64,000 nucleotides of DNA from Symbiodinium natans (GCA_905221605.1 CAJNDS010000802.1:312001-376000); one strand, 5' to 3'; shown: positions 53,012 to 62,335, counted from the first letter of the stretch. The notes: generated from the sequence alone by a model not told the origin. Numbers and translations are program-made.

Positions 53012-53195
53012 GTGAATAGTTGAGAGGCAGATGTCAGCAGTCGTGCCGCTCAGGATGGGAGTCATGGATTGACGGTGACCTTGAACCGAGACAATCGGGA
53101 TGTCCAACATGGCAGGGAGGCGTGGTGCTCTTGCACCTCTGTGGACAGGGGTGGACAGTTGTCCGTAATTGCGCAGGCATTTTACGACTTGGCAG

Positions 53196-53272
53196 GTGAT
53201 CACAGTCCATCAATGGCCCTGTGATTCAGACCAAGCGACCGTCGGAGGCGCGAACTGCATGAACTGCAATGA
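53196..53272 (+). CDS. Giant repeat gene: YfaP-like middle exon
   Basis: After GACTTGGCAG. Reads VITVHQWPCDSDQATVGGAN and then CMNCNE; it lies between two clear parts of the same domain. Confidence 0.52.
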
Positions 53273-53412
53273 AGTTTGCGTATCATTGAGAGCTGTTGCT
53301 GCCAAAGTGCCCACGACCTCCCTGCTTATTTGCACGGAAATGGGTTGCAGTGCTTTGCATGAGTCCAGGTTACAGGGACATCTGGAGTTGCTTGGCCCAT
53401 TTCTGGGTTCAG

Positions 53413-53550
53413 ATCTTCTCGGACCACGGCTTCAGAGATGTCCAGGGCACCGTGAGCATCTTCCGGGGTGGAGTGCTGGTTCAAGAGCTGCAGCTCCCCG
53501 CGGCTAACCAGCCAAACAGCTTTTGGATTGGCTTCGTGTTGGAGTCTCGG
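53413..53550 (+). CDS. Giant repeat gene: YfaP-like end exon
   Basis: After TTCTGGGTTCAG. Reads IFSDHGFRDVQGTVSIFRGG, then VLVQELQLP and SFWIGFVLE. 'V.V.RGG.LV.E...P....YW.VF' is the close of YfaP-like domains. Confidence 0.62.
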
Positions 53551-54659
53551 AGAATTTCGAAGAAGTTGGAGCGACCTGCTACTGAGCTACTGTGGATGCC
53601 TAGCCTCCAATGTTTTGCCGGACATGGGTGCTAAGGATTGGAGCAGCAGTACGATTCAGTCCTTTGTCAACCAAGCAGGGACAGCAGACATCGTCGAGAG
53701 CTTCATAGGTGGAATCTATGAGTTGCCTCCAGCACGCGAAGTGCGACGATTGGGGATGCGGCAGAATGTTTCTGCAGCAACTTCGCCGAATGCAAGATAA
53801 GGAATCGGGATAAGTCGGTGGCATCTAACTTCAGCGCACGTGCTACAGATGTTGCAGCCGATGCCCGCAGATCGCGCATGCGCACTGAGCATTAGCACAT
53901 GTGCGGGACTTGTGCGGGCCTGAGGTGAGGCAGGGCCTGAACGTCCTTTGGCGCGAGCGGTTCTGGCAGGACAGTCGCGCACATTGCACGGCCTGCCGAG
54001 TGTCCACTGATCGGTTGGAGCAAGGCACACTTTGGAGTTGTGCTGAGTTGCTTGCATCTGCAGTCTCAGGATCTGCTGGCCGAAAAGGAATCCTTGGATG
54101 ACTCTGCAGCCCAGATGCCGCCCAGGCATTGGCTTGAACAAAGGACTGGCCCGGAAGTGGCATGAGCCAGCTTGCTTGAGCAGAGAACCTTGTTCCTGCA
54201 AGTTCTGGAGCGCATTTTGTGTTGCAAGGAGGCTAGCGAGCTGCTTGCTTGCGAGAAGCGGCACTCGTTCATGGCTGTTGTCTCTGGCTGGAGTCTGCGC
54301 TACAAGCTGTTGGCTGTTTCTAGCTTCTCCTGAAAGTCAGAAGCTAGCCGCCCCCCGCTCTCTCTCTCTCTCCCTGTCTCTCTCCCTGTCTCTCTCCCTG
54401 TCTCTCTCTCTCTCCCCTCTCCTTTTCCAAGCCAAGGCCAAGATGAAGCGACACTCGCTGAAGCCGAGCTCCACGGCTGCAGTGCCGTCAGTACTTCCAA
54501 AAAAAAGCGGGCAGACCCCCCCCGTCCTGTGGGGCATCAGCGTTAGAGAAGCCCAGGCATGAGGACGAGGACCACGAGGACCAGGCCATCTCGATGTCTC
54601 CTGGTGCATTTTCTGTCATCCCAGTGCCAACGCCTATCTGCGCATGTGTGGCTTGACAG
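53551..54659 (+). other. Intron stretch
   Basis: One weak frame at about 53650-53715 (SFVNQAGTADIVESFIGG). A CT-rich repeat is annotated separately. Nothing else was seen. Confidence 0.35.
54357..54420 (+). repeat. (TCTCTCTCCCTG)n / CT-rich repeat
   Basis: Three 12-bp TCTCTCTCCCTG units flanked by CT repeats. Confidence 0.88.
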
Positions 54660-54728
54660 GCAGACTCTCCTGGCCGTCGGCTCGGTGTCATTGGCGACTG
54701 TGGGGATGGCGTAATCACGAGTGATGAG
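54660..54728 (+). CDS. Giant repeat gene: DUF4215 repeat, exon 1
   Basis: Twenty-three codons after GCTTGACAG, ending DCGDGVITSDE. DUF4215 repeats (common in myxobacterial secreted proteins) run 'CGDG....GEECDDGN..DGDGC...C..E.G..C'. The exon stops at GAG before GACTGT; joining to 54927 gives SDEECDDGN exactly. Confidence 0.74.
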
Positions 54729-54926
54729 GACTGTCTTGTAGGGGATGGCAACTGATGCCAGCTCGAGCATGCTCGAGCTGTCTCACTGGAGTCTGTCCGG
54801 GTAAAGCAGTTTGTTTGATGGCAGTGGCTTTTGGGTTGAAGTCAAAGTCTAGCATCGGATAGTCGAGCTCGGCATGAACACGGTCTGAGTCAGCAAATCC
54901 TTCCTCGGCACGGCTGCTGTCCCCAG

Positions 54927-55061
54927 GAGTGTGATGACGGAAACAGCAATGACACCGATGGGTGTACAAACTGCACCGTGGATAATGGCTACTACTGCAG
55001 AGGCGAGCCCTCGGCTTGTGCCCCGCACAACTGTTCAGACGGTGCCATCACCAGCGACGAG
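54927..55061 (+). CDS. Giant repeat gene: DUF4215 repeat, exon 2
   Basis: 45 codons after CTGTCCCCAG. Reads ECDDGNSNDTDGCTNCTVDN, GYYCRGEPSAC, then NCSDGAITSDE. Six Cys fit disulfide pairs. Ends at a GC donor; 55177 continues ACDDGN in phase. Confidence 0.8.
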
Positions 55062-55176
55062 GCCCGCCGGACCGATAGCCATGTGTTGGGATTCTTGTAT
55101 TTTCGACTTGATGCATATCTCAGTGCCCTTGTTGTGTAGAAGGTGTGAAGCCCTGTTCAGAAGAGCTGCGTGACAG

Positions 55177-55282
55177 GCGTGCGATGATGGCAACATAGAT
55201 GATTTCGATGGCTGCAACGCCAACTGTCAAGTTGAGACAGGGTACTACTGCTCTGGCGAGCCTTCGGTCTGCATCACCAGAT
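55177..55282 (+). CDS. Giant repeat gene: DUF4215 repeat, exon 3
   Basis: Reads ACDDGNIDDFDGCNANCQVE, then TGYYCSGEPSVCITR. It ends on the first base of a Cys codon before GTCGCG; the exon at 55422 supplies GC GGA GAT, giving RCGDG. Confidence 0.78.
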
Positions 55283-55421
55283 GTCGCGCAGCTGCAACAG
55301 CATTGGCATCGTCGGGTTGCTTTTGCAGTGAAATGCGGGGAGATATGCCTAAGCAATGCCAGACGAGTGTCTTAAGTTGGGCCACCGGAGTACCTGGATG
55401 CAATACAAAAGCACTGGTAAG

Positions 55422-55487
55422 GCGGAGATGGCAGACGAATCATCCCTCATGAGCAGTGCGATGATGAGAACTCTAGGTCTGGTGATG
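55422..55487 (+). CDS. Giant repeat gene: DUF4215 repeat, exon 4
   Basis: After CACTGGTAAG. Reads GDGRRIIPHEQCDDENSRSG and then D. 'GE.CDDGN' is altered to EQCDDEN. It joins GDG|C to the next exon across an 88-bp intron. Confidence 0.76.
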
Positions 55488-55575
55488 GTTGCGCGGCGAA
55501 TTCTTCAGAGCTGCCGGTGAATGTGTAAGGTTGGAATCAGGGCGACTGTCTTTGCGGCCTTGATGCTTCTCCAAG

Positions 55576-55712
55576 GTTGCAGTGCCACGTGCCAGATAGA
55601 AGCAGGCTACGTTTGTGAAGGAGGAACTGAGATGATCCGGGATCATTGCTACCCGAAATGTGGCGACGGCGTCCGTGTTCCACGCGAAAGCTGCGATGAT
55701 GGGAACACACAG
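55576..55712 (+). CDS. Giant repeat gene: DUF4215 repeat, exon 5
   Basis: After TTCTCCAAG. Reads CSATCQIEAGYVCEGGTEMI, CYPKCGDGVRVPRESC, then DDGNTQ. It ends CACACAG before GATCCA; 55788 continues DGDGC. Confidence 0.8.
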
Positions 55713-55787
55713 GATCCAGACCATATTGTTGCCGCAGCGCTTGTTGTCAATGGATTTCCGCTGTTCAGTTGCAATTCAGCCCTGCAG

Positions 55788-55904
55788 GATGGCGATGGCT
55801 GCTCCTCAAGATGCCAAATCGAGATGGGATATGCTTGCCATGGTGGCAACACGACCCACGTAGACACCTGCGGGCTCACAGTCTGCGGCGATGGAGTGGT
55901 CGAG
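55788..55904 (+). CDS. Giant repeat gene: DUF4215 repeat, exon 6
   Basis: 39 codons after CCCTGCAG. Reads DGDGCSSRCQIEMGYACHGG, then VDTCGLTVCGDGVVE. It ends at GC; 56448 continues GAEECDDFN in phase. Confidence 0.8.
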
Positions 55905-56447
55905 GCCGATTTTATCGATTTTCCGAGAATCCAATTGAAAATGCAGTCGCTGCAGTCGCTACATGCCCTGCTTCGGCCTGAGGCTGCGCGGCTATGCCTT
56001 AAATATCCTTAAATGCCATACTTGTAGAACGCCCCACTAAGAACGACCCAAGCTGAGCTTGTGGGGCTCCTGCTGGGAGTGCCGGCTGAGGAAGCATGAG
56101 AAAGCTGTGGTCCATCAACACAAGCAAGGATAACCACACACACACACACACACACAAAACAAGCAGAACTTACAAAACGTACAGAACACGTGCGCTCGCG
56201 CACACGCTCGCGCGCAAGCACGCGCAAACGCGCGCAAGCACTCGCAAGCGCGCACACGCACACTCGCACGCTCGCTGCCTCGCTTGCCGTGCGTGTGCAC
56301 TAAACTGCAGCTGGCCAGGCGTAAACACCCTACACGCTATCTACACCACACACCCCTTCTGGGCCGAGCGGCGAAACGGCCGACTGAGAAAGATGGTTCC
56401 TAGGTTCTCAATGCAGTAGCCGAAAACTTACATTCGCAGATGGCCAG
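55905..56447 (+). other. Intron with CA and GCAAGC repeats
   Basis: Begins GC, ends AG, 543 bp. Contains a CA run at 56135-56156 and GCGCAAGCAC-like alternation to about 56280. Confidence 0.7.
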
Positions 56448-56570
56448 GGAGCGGAGGAGTGCGACGACTTCAACGACTACGGAGGGGACGGCTGCTCTGC
56501 AGTGTGCCTCCGGGAGATCAAAGAAGTGGCCTCCTGGTCGCAGACGGAGGTCATGGTCACTATCCGTCCG
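56448..56570 (+). CDS. Giant repeat gene: last DUF4215 repeat exon
   Basis: After GATGGCCAG. Reads GAEECDDFNDYGGDGCSAVC, then LREIKEVASWSQTEVMVTIR. The Cys-rich repeat ends here and ordinary beta sequence resumes. The 3' end is approximate. Confidence 0.7.
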
Positions 56571-56984
56571 CTTGGCCAACTCTGCAGGAGAGCTACTGTG
56601 TACCTGCTTGCCCTATCCGATTATCCGGTGCATAAACGGCGTGCCACGCGTACCAATCTAGCGTCAAGTTGGGGATTAGCCCCCCTTGCAAGGCTTAGAT
56701 CGGCATGGAGAGGAACTTGATGCTTGCAGAAGGTACTACCCATGAATCACATTGAATCAAGTCGTTTTTGCTTCTTCCGAACATGCGGTTTCAAGAGGAG
56801 CGTCTACTTTCTGAGATTCTGTTTGGGGTTATTTGATGTGCCCTTTGTGGCTCATACTCTTTATGAGAGAGTCTTGTCGTGTGATGCGGCTTTCTTTCGG
56901 CAAAGTGATGTACCTTAGGTTAGCCAAGCAATAGAAGTGGATATCTGCACTCACTAGACTCCTGAAGCAGGATTTTCAATGCAG
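56571..56984 (+). other. Intron
   Basis: No exon motif seen. Confidence 0.4.
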
Positions 56985-57096
56985 GGCGGCACCAGACGTT
57001 CGAAGACACGACCTACCACCTCCAGAACACCATCCTAACAGGTGATGTCTCGGATCCAGAATCTGTGCGGATTCACATAGAGGTCCTCAATGGCTC
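56985..57096 (+). CDS. Giant repeat gene: cadherin-like exon
   Basis: After TTCAATGCAG. Reads TFEDTTYHLQNTILTGDVSD, then PESVRIHIEVLNG: 'F.EDT', D-turn and 'V.I.V.NG' strand. It splits a Ser codon; a 50-bp GC-AG intron joins it to LHFSVRAN. Confidence 0.74.
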
Positions 57097-57146
57097 GCTT
57101 GCGATTCGGCCTTTGATCGAGCTGTATCTTGCGAGAGGGCTGCTAG

Positions 57147-57339
57147 CCTGCACTTCAGTGTACGAGCCAACTTGAAGGTACTGTATGCCAACTTCGTGCC
57201 AATGCCACACCCGCAGCAAAGGCGAAACGATTCGGTCTGGGAAGCAATTGTTCAACGGGAGACTGGCGTCCGCTTCTACCCGTATGCCGACAACATGAAG
57301 GCGTGGCCAAGTGTTCAGGGAGGTGACAGCCAGTTGAAA
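57147..57339 (+). CDS. Giant repeat gene: cadherin-like exon
   Basis: Reads LHFSVRANLKVLYANFVPMP, then RNDSVWEAIVQRETGVRFYP and KAWPSVQGGDSQLK. The frame joins both neighbours: GSLHFSV to the left, and LKDTMISGT to the right across a 43-bp GA-AG intron. Confidence 0.66.
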
Positions 57340-57382
57340 GACAGGTACTGAATTGTGGCTGCCGCGACTTCAGTCGTGTCAG

Positions 57383-57470
57383 GACACGATGATTTCTGGC
57401 ACTTTCTTCGAGGTGGACCGCTTCTTGCGCCATTACATGTACATTGCGCCTCGGCGTGCACAGTCTCTGT
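57383..57470 (+). CDS. Giant repeat gene: SGTFFEVDRF element exon
   Basis: After TCGTGTCAG. Reads DTMISGTFFEVDRFLRHYMY and then IAPRR, the 'I.GT...V...L..Y.Y.AP' element. The 3' end is approximate. Confidence 0.66.
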
Positions 57471-57562
57471 ATTGTAGATAGTGGCACGCGAGACTGCTGA
57501 ACCTATGGCGTCAGCCTCTGGTATCTTAGGCTCCAGATCCAGACTTTTCTGGATATGTGCAG

Positions 57563-57712
57563 GTGCTCTTTACGGAACCTCGGCATTCAATAGAGGGGAC
57601 ACGCCGGGCCATGTTTCGTGCATCCAATTTTGAACTCGACCTCCAAACCGAGGCAGGAAACAACAAAGCAACGAACAAAGAACCTCCTCCCGTTGTGTCG
57701 TTCTGTGAAAGC
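57563..57712 (+). CDS. Giant repeat gene: repeat exon with linker
   Basis: After GATATGTGCAG. Reads VLFTEPRHSIEGTRRAMFRA, then SNFELDLQTEAG and EPPPVVSFCES. The last part is the linker to a new repeat. Ends near a TGA. Confidence 0.52.
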
Positions 57713-57883
57713 TGAGATGGCGTCTGGCATGGTTCTGAACCATGGCGCAGAGGACAGTGAGATCCGGGCCCCAAAGTGACTCACGCATCTGGTGGTGTAG
57801 ATGCTCCGTTGATAGCTTTGTGGCAGGAGTGCAAGTACAGCACCGTGGTTCAAGTCGCACCTTTGCCTTAAATTGCGGCGGGG

Positions 57884-57925
57884 CCATGAAGGGACGAAGG
57901 GACGAAGGGACGAAGGGACGAAACA
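57884..57925 (+). repeat. 8-bp tandem repeat (GGGACGAA)
   Basis: About five units of GGGACGAA head to tail, in intron. Confidence 0.9.
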
Positions 57926-57944
57926 GCGGGTTTTGACACCAAAG

Positions 57945-58138
57945 GTGGCTGTCTACGATGATCCAGCTTCCGTGGTCGTGTCAGAGGAGGTCTTAGCCAA
58001 CGGCTTCCACTGCCTCGCTGGCTCACCTTCCTGCCCCTTGTGGGGGATATCTTTGTACGATCCAGACTGTGAGATGGCTGTAGACGGCTCTTGCTACCTG
58101 ACCTTTGTCTCAATCAACATCTCAGCATATGCCAGCAT
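57945..58138 (+). CDS. Giant repeat gene: cadherin-like exon
   Basis: After GACACCAAAG. Reads VAVYDDPASVVVSEEVLANG, then WGISLYDPDCEMAVDGSCYL and TFVSINIS: linker, EE strand, 'I...DPD' turn and strand. The 3' end is approximate. Confidence 0.7.
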
Positions 58139-58176
58139 GGGTTAAGGCTTACATGACTTAAGGGATCAGTGCCGAG

Positions 58177-58258
58177 GAGACTGGAGCTCAATGTCACCGT
58201 TGGCCAATTGTCTCTTCCTGGACATCCAGACGGCTGGCAGGCGCATGCCTGCAGGGCG
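58177..58258 (+). CDS. Giant repeat gene: strand exon
   Basis: After AGTGCCGAG. Reads RLELNVTVGQLSLPGHPDGW, the 'L.V.VG.L.LPG' strand that follows the previous exon. Confidence 0.56.
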
Positions 58259-58420
58259 AGAGAGAGCAGGGAGCAGAAGTGGTTGCCTGTGTTTGCCATT
58301 GTTCCTATACCAAGAGGCGCTGCGTCTCTATTACGCTTTGCATGCTACACAGGGCAAGGAATTCGAGTAGGAGTGAGGACAGGATGAGGCTGGTGGGTGA
58401 TAGCTGGCCCTTGGTGCAAG

Positions 58421-58500
58421 GAAGTCTTTCCCGGCATGATGGGCCACGCTGCTGGCCTGAATGCTGCCTTGGACCGGCTCCCTGCTTGCATCTGCCTAGC
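58421..58500 (+). CDS. Giant repeat gene: GLNAALDRL element exon
   Basis: After TTGGTGCAAG. Reads VFPGMMGHAAGLNAALDRLP, the '.G.A.GLNAAL..L' element. Confidence 0.6.
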
Positions 58501-58607
58501 CCTGAACCATGCGCAGCCCCATTGTGCTGACAAGGCTGGTCTTCTTTCCGCCTTCACTCCCGCCACCGCAGGCTTTCGCAAAATTGGGTCCGGCATTCAG
58601 TGTGCAG

Positions 58608-58710
58608 TGTAATAGCTGCCGTAGGCCGTGCGCACCATGGCAGGACGCCATCTTCCACGTGACGGTCAATCGTGTGATAGAGCGTGCCCATGAGGGCGCA
58701 CAGGAGATCT
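58608..58710 (+). CDS. Giant repeat gene: possible closing element exon
   Basis: After CAGTGTGCAG. Reads NSCRRPCAPWQDAIFHVTVN, fitting '.D.IF.VTV.D'. The 3' end is approximate. Confidence 0.48.
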
Positions 58711-58799
58711 GGTAGAGAGCTTCGAGAGTCTGGCTTCCTGCGGTTCGGCATATTGCCACCGTAGTCGGCGAGGTACCATTGCGACTCCGCCCAGCTTGA

Positions 58800-58885
58800 C
58801 TCCTGCTTCGACATCCTTGGCACTCACGATCAAGATTCAGCCGGCAGACACGCCACCAACAGTGGGCTTGGCTTCAGGCGACGGG
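58800..58885 (+). CDS. Giant repeat gene: linker exon
   Basis: Reads STSLALTIKIQPADTPPTVG, then LASGDG: '.I.I...DTPPTV', a variant of the VNDAP linker. Ends approximate. Confidence 0.56.
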
Positions 58886-58991
58886 CGCTTGTTGCTGCTG
58901 CTGTCAACATGTTATGTTGCCTTGCATCGCTGCGTGCTTCATCCATTTCGCCGCGACATCGTGCGTTGCGATCAAAGGCCAGCCCTTCCAC

Positions 58992-59075
58992 GGAGCGTTG
59001 TTTGTTATTGAGGGTGACAAGCCTTACCATTTCACCAGCCACTCAGCTATATTCAAGATTGTCACAGTCCCACGC
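58992..59075 (+). CDS. Giant repeat gene: EGDKP strand exon
   Basis: Reads LFVIEGDKPYHFTSHSAIFK and then IVTVP; 'I.EGDKP..F' is the strand after the linker. Ends approximate. Confidence 0.5.
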
Positions 59076-59134
59076 TAGCAAAGCTAGAAGCGACATGGCA
59101 TGAGTCTCTCTCGGTCTCGGTGCCAAGACTTGGT

Positions 59135-59232
59135 ATTTCAGCCGCCGGGCGCCAGCTCGACCACCTGCATTGTGGAGCTGCAGGTTTCCCGAGGCGCTGC
59201 TGCCAAAGGTTCAAGAACAGTTGAGCCGCGCG
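59135..59232 (+). CDS. Giant repeat gene: strand exon
   Basis: Reads FQPPGASSTTCIVELQVSRG and then AAAKGSRTV, the 'V.L.VS.G' strand. Ends approximate. Confidence 0.5.
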
Positions 59233-59264
59233 TCTGATGTGCCCTGACATGCTCTGGATCTGAG

Positions 59265-59400
59265 AGGCTTCTTATTGATCGAGGACACTGAGGGCATTTG
59301 GTTTACGGATGGCACCAACAATGGGGAATCCCGGCTCCGCTTTTTTGGCGACAGCGTGGACATCCGCGACCGGGCAATGGCGCATGTGCGCTGCCGGGTC
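59265..59400 (+). CDS. Giant repeat gene: FFG...DI element exon
   Basis: Reads GFLLIEDTEGIWFTDGTNNG, then ESRLRFFGDSVDIRDRAMAH. 'L.F.G...DI..A.A' is the DLN element. The 3' end is approximate. Confidence 0.62.
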
Positions 59401-59481
59401 GAGATTCAGACCACTGCTCTGCCGACTGCAGGAAATCTTGCGACCTGGTTGCGTTGACCTTGCGATAATGTTGCGGATAAG

Positions 59482-59625
59482 GCTATGCCTGGGATGACAA
59501 CGACTGCTCCAACCTGGAGCAATTCAACATCAGCGTAGATGCTTGGAGCACTGGGAATGCGACTCACATCGAGCTTCGGAGCCGCACAGTGCGTTCGAAC
59601 CGCCCGCCCCATCCTGCCCCTCAGG
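59482..59625 (+). CDS. Giant repeat gene: closing element exon
   Basis: After TGCGGATAAG. Reads YAWDDNDCSNLEQFNISVDA, with an N-x-S site. The 3' end is approximate. Confidence 0.5.
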
Positions 59626-59789
59626 ACAGTGGAGTTCATCAGGCCTTGACGTTGGTCTCCATGCTGGCCTTGCCAAGCTGCCAAGGCCGAGAGAGTCGAC
59701 CAGATAGTTGTCAGAGTTTTCTTGCAAGATGCCGGAAGTTAAGGGTACCTTATTGAGGTCCTCATTTTTAGGGAATCCTGAAGAGCCAG

Positions 59790-59868
59790 GCTACAGCGTG
59801 GAATGGCTTGGCGGAGCGTTGACTTTGGAAGAGGACTCCGAAGTCTCCATTGGGCATCTGGCTGTGCC
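59790..59868 (+). CDS. Giant repeat gene: EEDSEV repeat-start exon
   Basis: After AAGAGCCAG. Reads YSVEWLGGALTLEEDSEVSI and then GHLAV, the 'L.LEEDSEV.I..L.V' start of a repeat. Confidence 0.64.
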
Positions 59869-59994
59869 TTGACTGGGCGCCAGTAGTTGTTCTTTGGGCG
59901 GCACCCGCTGGAGAAGGGTCTGAGTTTCCTCAATTTTCGTCACCAGCTTCTTCACAGGCACCCGGTCGGGATCGCGAGTGTGAGATGGCATAAG

Positions 59995-60118
59995 GTCAGC
60001 ACCAAGGACGTGCACTTGTTCCTTGTCGTTGATGTGAAGCACCCTCCAGATGTAGCAGGAGGCCGTAGTGTGAATGGATCCCCAAGTGTTGCATTCGTCT
60101 CATTCGACTTCGTGCTGG
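59995..60118 (+). CDS. Giant repeat gene: strand exon
   Basis: After GGCATAAG. Reads VSTKDVHLFLVVDVKHPPDV, then SVAFVSFDFVL. A GC at 60119 and a GT at 60126 are both possible donors. Confidence 0.55.
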
Positions 60119-60249
60119 CGCGCAGGTGACTGCAAAGTTCTTCGCTGGCCTGAGGCGGCCACTCTGTCTTAGAGTGGCATGAGCGGCTGAAGTTGCCCGA
60201 AGTGCTGTCAGCCAAAAAATCGTGCTGCAAAAAGTGCTAGATAGATCAG

Positions 60250-60342
60250 GTGAGCACTTTCGTGCCCGGGCGCGAGTGCCACTTGGATGGTCTCATTGGC
60301 GACCTAAGCGAGACTCTGAAGCTTGTCTGTGGAATTCAGATA
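60250..60342 (+). CDS. Giant repeat gene: GDLSETL element exon
   Basis: After AGATAGATCAG. Reads VSTFVPGRECHLDGLIGDLS, then ETLKLVCGIQ, the 'L.G.L.DLN..L' element. Confidence 0.6.
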
Positions 60343-60414
60343 GATGAAGGCTTGTGCCGTTGACGTGTAGCCTGTGGTAATTGCAGCTTGCAGAAACAAG
60401 CACTGGAATGTAAG

Positions 60415-60530
60415 GCAGCACATCGTCTACAAGCCGCCACCAAACTTCGTCGGGCATGTGCAGCTGCAGTTCGTCATCTACCGGACAGAGGCAGCCGAAC
60501 CTAACCGTAGCAGTGCAGACTCACTCACAA
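60415..60530 (+). CDS. Giant repeat gene: YKPPPNFVG exon
   Basis: After GGAATGTAAG. Reads HIVYKPPPNFVGHVQLQFVI, then YRTEAAEPNRSSAD, a classic closing element. Confidence 0.72.
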
Positions 60531-61240
60531 CGCCATGCTTCGTTCGGTGGGTTGATGGCTAATCATCTTGCGGATCAGGGACACGACTTTAAGAACATTT
60601 TGCGGGCATTGCAGTACGGGATTGGTTTTTGCAATAGAAAAGAGATCGAGACAAAATCTCATGTTGAGCAGCACATGCCACGAAAAGCTGGGCTTGAGTT
60701 TCGTCTCTGCTTTAGCAGGGGAACCGGTCGACCCTCCGAGGACAGCAAGCATTTGGGGGCCGCCTCGTCAACCAGCAAAGGGGGGGTGTTTGCCGGGTGG
60801 AACCCTCGTGGTCCTCCAAGCGGGTTGGGCACGTCCCACAGGGCGTGGGGGGGGGGGGGGATGCAGAAAGCTTTTGTGTCAGAAGGAAGGGGGGAAGTGC
60901 TCCTCTGGCTGGAAGCCGAGCCGAATTTGATTCATGTTGAGACTTTCGGGGCATGTGCGGGGTAGAACCTTGAAACTTTCGAATTTATGAATAAATGCGG
61001 CGGGAGGAAGATGCTCCTGACAGCCCACAAATGAGGCATTGCCTGAACCTCTCAGCTTTCATGGAGTGTTGACTCCTGCACTTGGCCCCAAAACCAGTGA
61101 TAAGAAGCTCTTGACCCCAAGTGTTAAGACTGTACCCACCCTCGGGGGGGGGGGGGGGGGCTTGCCGTAGTATTAGGGAGAGGTTTGACAGGGGCTGGTT
61201 GCGATGCATCGTTCGAACAAGGGGTTCGTCCTACCTTCAG
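60531..61240 (+). other. Intron with G runs
   Basis: G runs at 60847-60860 and 61145-61160; no exon seen. Confidence 0.4.
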
Positions 61241-61309
61241 GTGAAGGATGAAATTGTGGGAGTGGAGACCTCACGCGGGACGCCAATTACAATCCCCATC
61301 GACGTGGAG
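61241..61309 (+). CDS. Giant repeat gene: strand exon before VNDAP
   Basis: 23 codons after CTACCTTCAG. Reads VKDEIVGVETSRGTPITIPI then DVE. It ends at a GC donor; 61388 continues VTGVNDAP in phase. Confidence 0.7.
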
Positions 61310-61387
61310 GCGGGCTGAACGGCGATACTTGCCTCATGTGCGGCCACGCTAGCCAATCTTGTTCGGGTGTCGCAACTCAACCTGTAG

Positions 61388-61525
61388 GTTACTGGCGTCA
61401 ACGATGCCCCAATGTTAGAGCTGTACCTGGACTCGTACACGTTCGATGAGGACACCGAGGATTACATGTCTTTGGCCCCGCTCTTTGTGAGCGATTTGGA
61501 TGCGGGCCATGGGCCTAACTGGCAA
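61388..61525 (+). CDS. Giant repeat gene: VNDAP exon
   Basis: After CAACCTGTAG. Reads VTGVNDAPMLELYLDSYTFD, then EDTEDYMSLAPLFVSDLDAG, the clearest linker-ED-DLDAG series in the window. The 3' end is approximate. Confidence 0.8.
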
Positions 61526-61889
61526 GACATGCGGCTTGCAGGGCCGTTCCTGCCTTGGGTAGATTCTGGTAGATCCGCCGAGGTCAGCATCTGATGAGCT
61601 TCAAGTTTGAGCTGGTGTCCGGCCATGTGTGGAACAGGCTGATGATGTGTGACCTGTCGAGGAAGCGGATAGGAACAGGATGCAAGTCATGGGGGCTTTC
61701 CGCTTGTTTTCGTCGTGCATCGTTGAGGCAATCTGGTTGGGGTGGAGATCGAGGAGCCATGGGAGAGCATGCTGGACGAAGCTGGATGTTGCGCGTCTGC
61801 ACAGCTCGGAGCATGTGGTGTGGATGAGCCGATGAGCCTGCTCTAGCTTAAAGGTTCGGACGCCTCGGCATTTTTACCATCGCCGCAAG

Positions 61890-61957
61890 GTCTGGATGCA
61901 GGGACCCATCTTATCCACTTCAACACGACGGTGGAAAATTTCAATAGCATCATGGCA
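61890..61957 (+). CDS. Giant repeat gene: F..TV...N.IMAG exon
   Basis: After CATCGCCGCAAG. Reads LDAGTHLIHFNTTVENFNSI and then MAG, a variant of the DLN element. Confidence 0.58.
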
Positions 61958-62202
61958 GGGAGGGCCCACTGAAATGCAGATGTCTGGGCTAGCGGGGTTT
62001 TTGCTGGGTTGGCTGGTTTTCTTCAGCCCAGGCATGCAATCCGGGCCCGGACGGTTGCAGTTCAAGCCGGCGCCAGATTGGCTGCTCAGCTGCCGCATGA
62101 TAGTCAGCAAGCTTCGGATGGATATCCACTATATCTTCCTTGGGAATTGTTTTTTATTTTTGTTCATATAAAACCCAAGAGGATATAATATTTTTATTGA
62201 GG

Positions 62203-62335
62203 TTCTACGGGGAGTTTAGTCAATCCTCCCATGCAAGGCATGGCTCCGCTATGATCAACATCACGGTGGATGACAAGGGTGTCCTGGACGGAGATGGGCA
62301 TTCCTTGGACGTTACGCCCTTCTCGCTTGATCTTC
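62203..62335 (+). CDS. Giant repeat gene: closing element exon
   Basis: Reads FYGEFSQSSHARHGSAMINI, then TVDDKGVLDGDGHSLDV. 'I.I.VDDKG..DGDG' is the last strand and loop of a repeat. Ends approximate. Confidence 0.58.
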
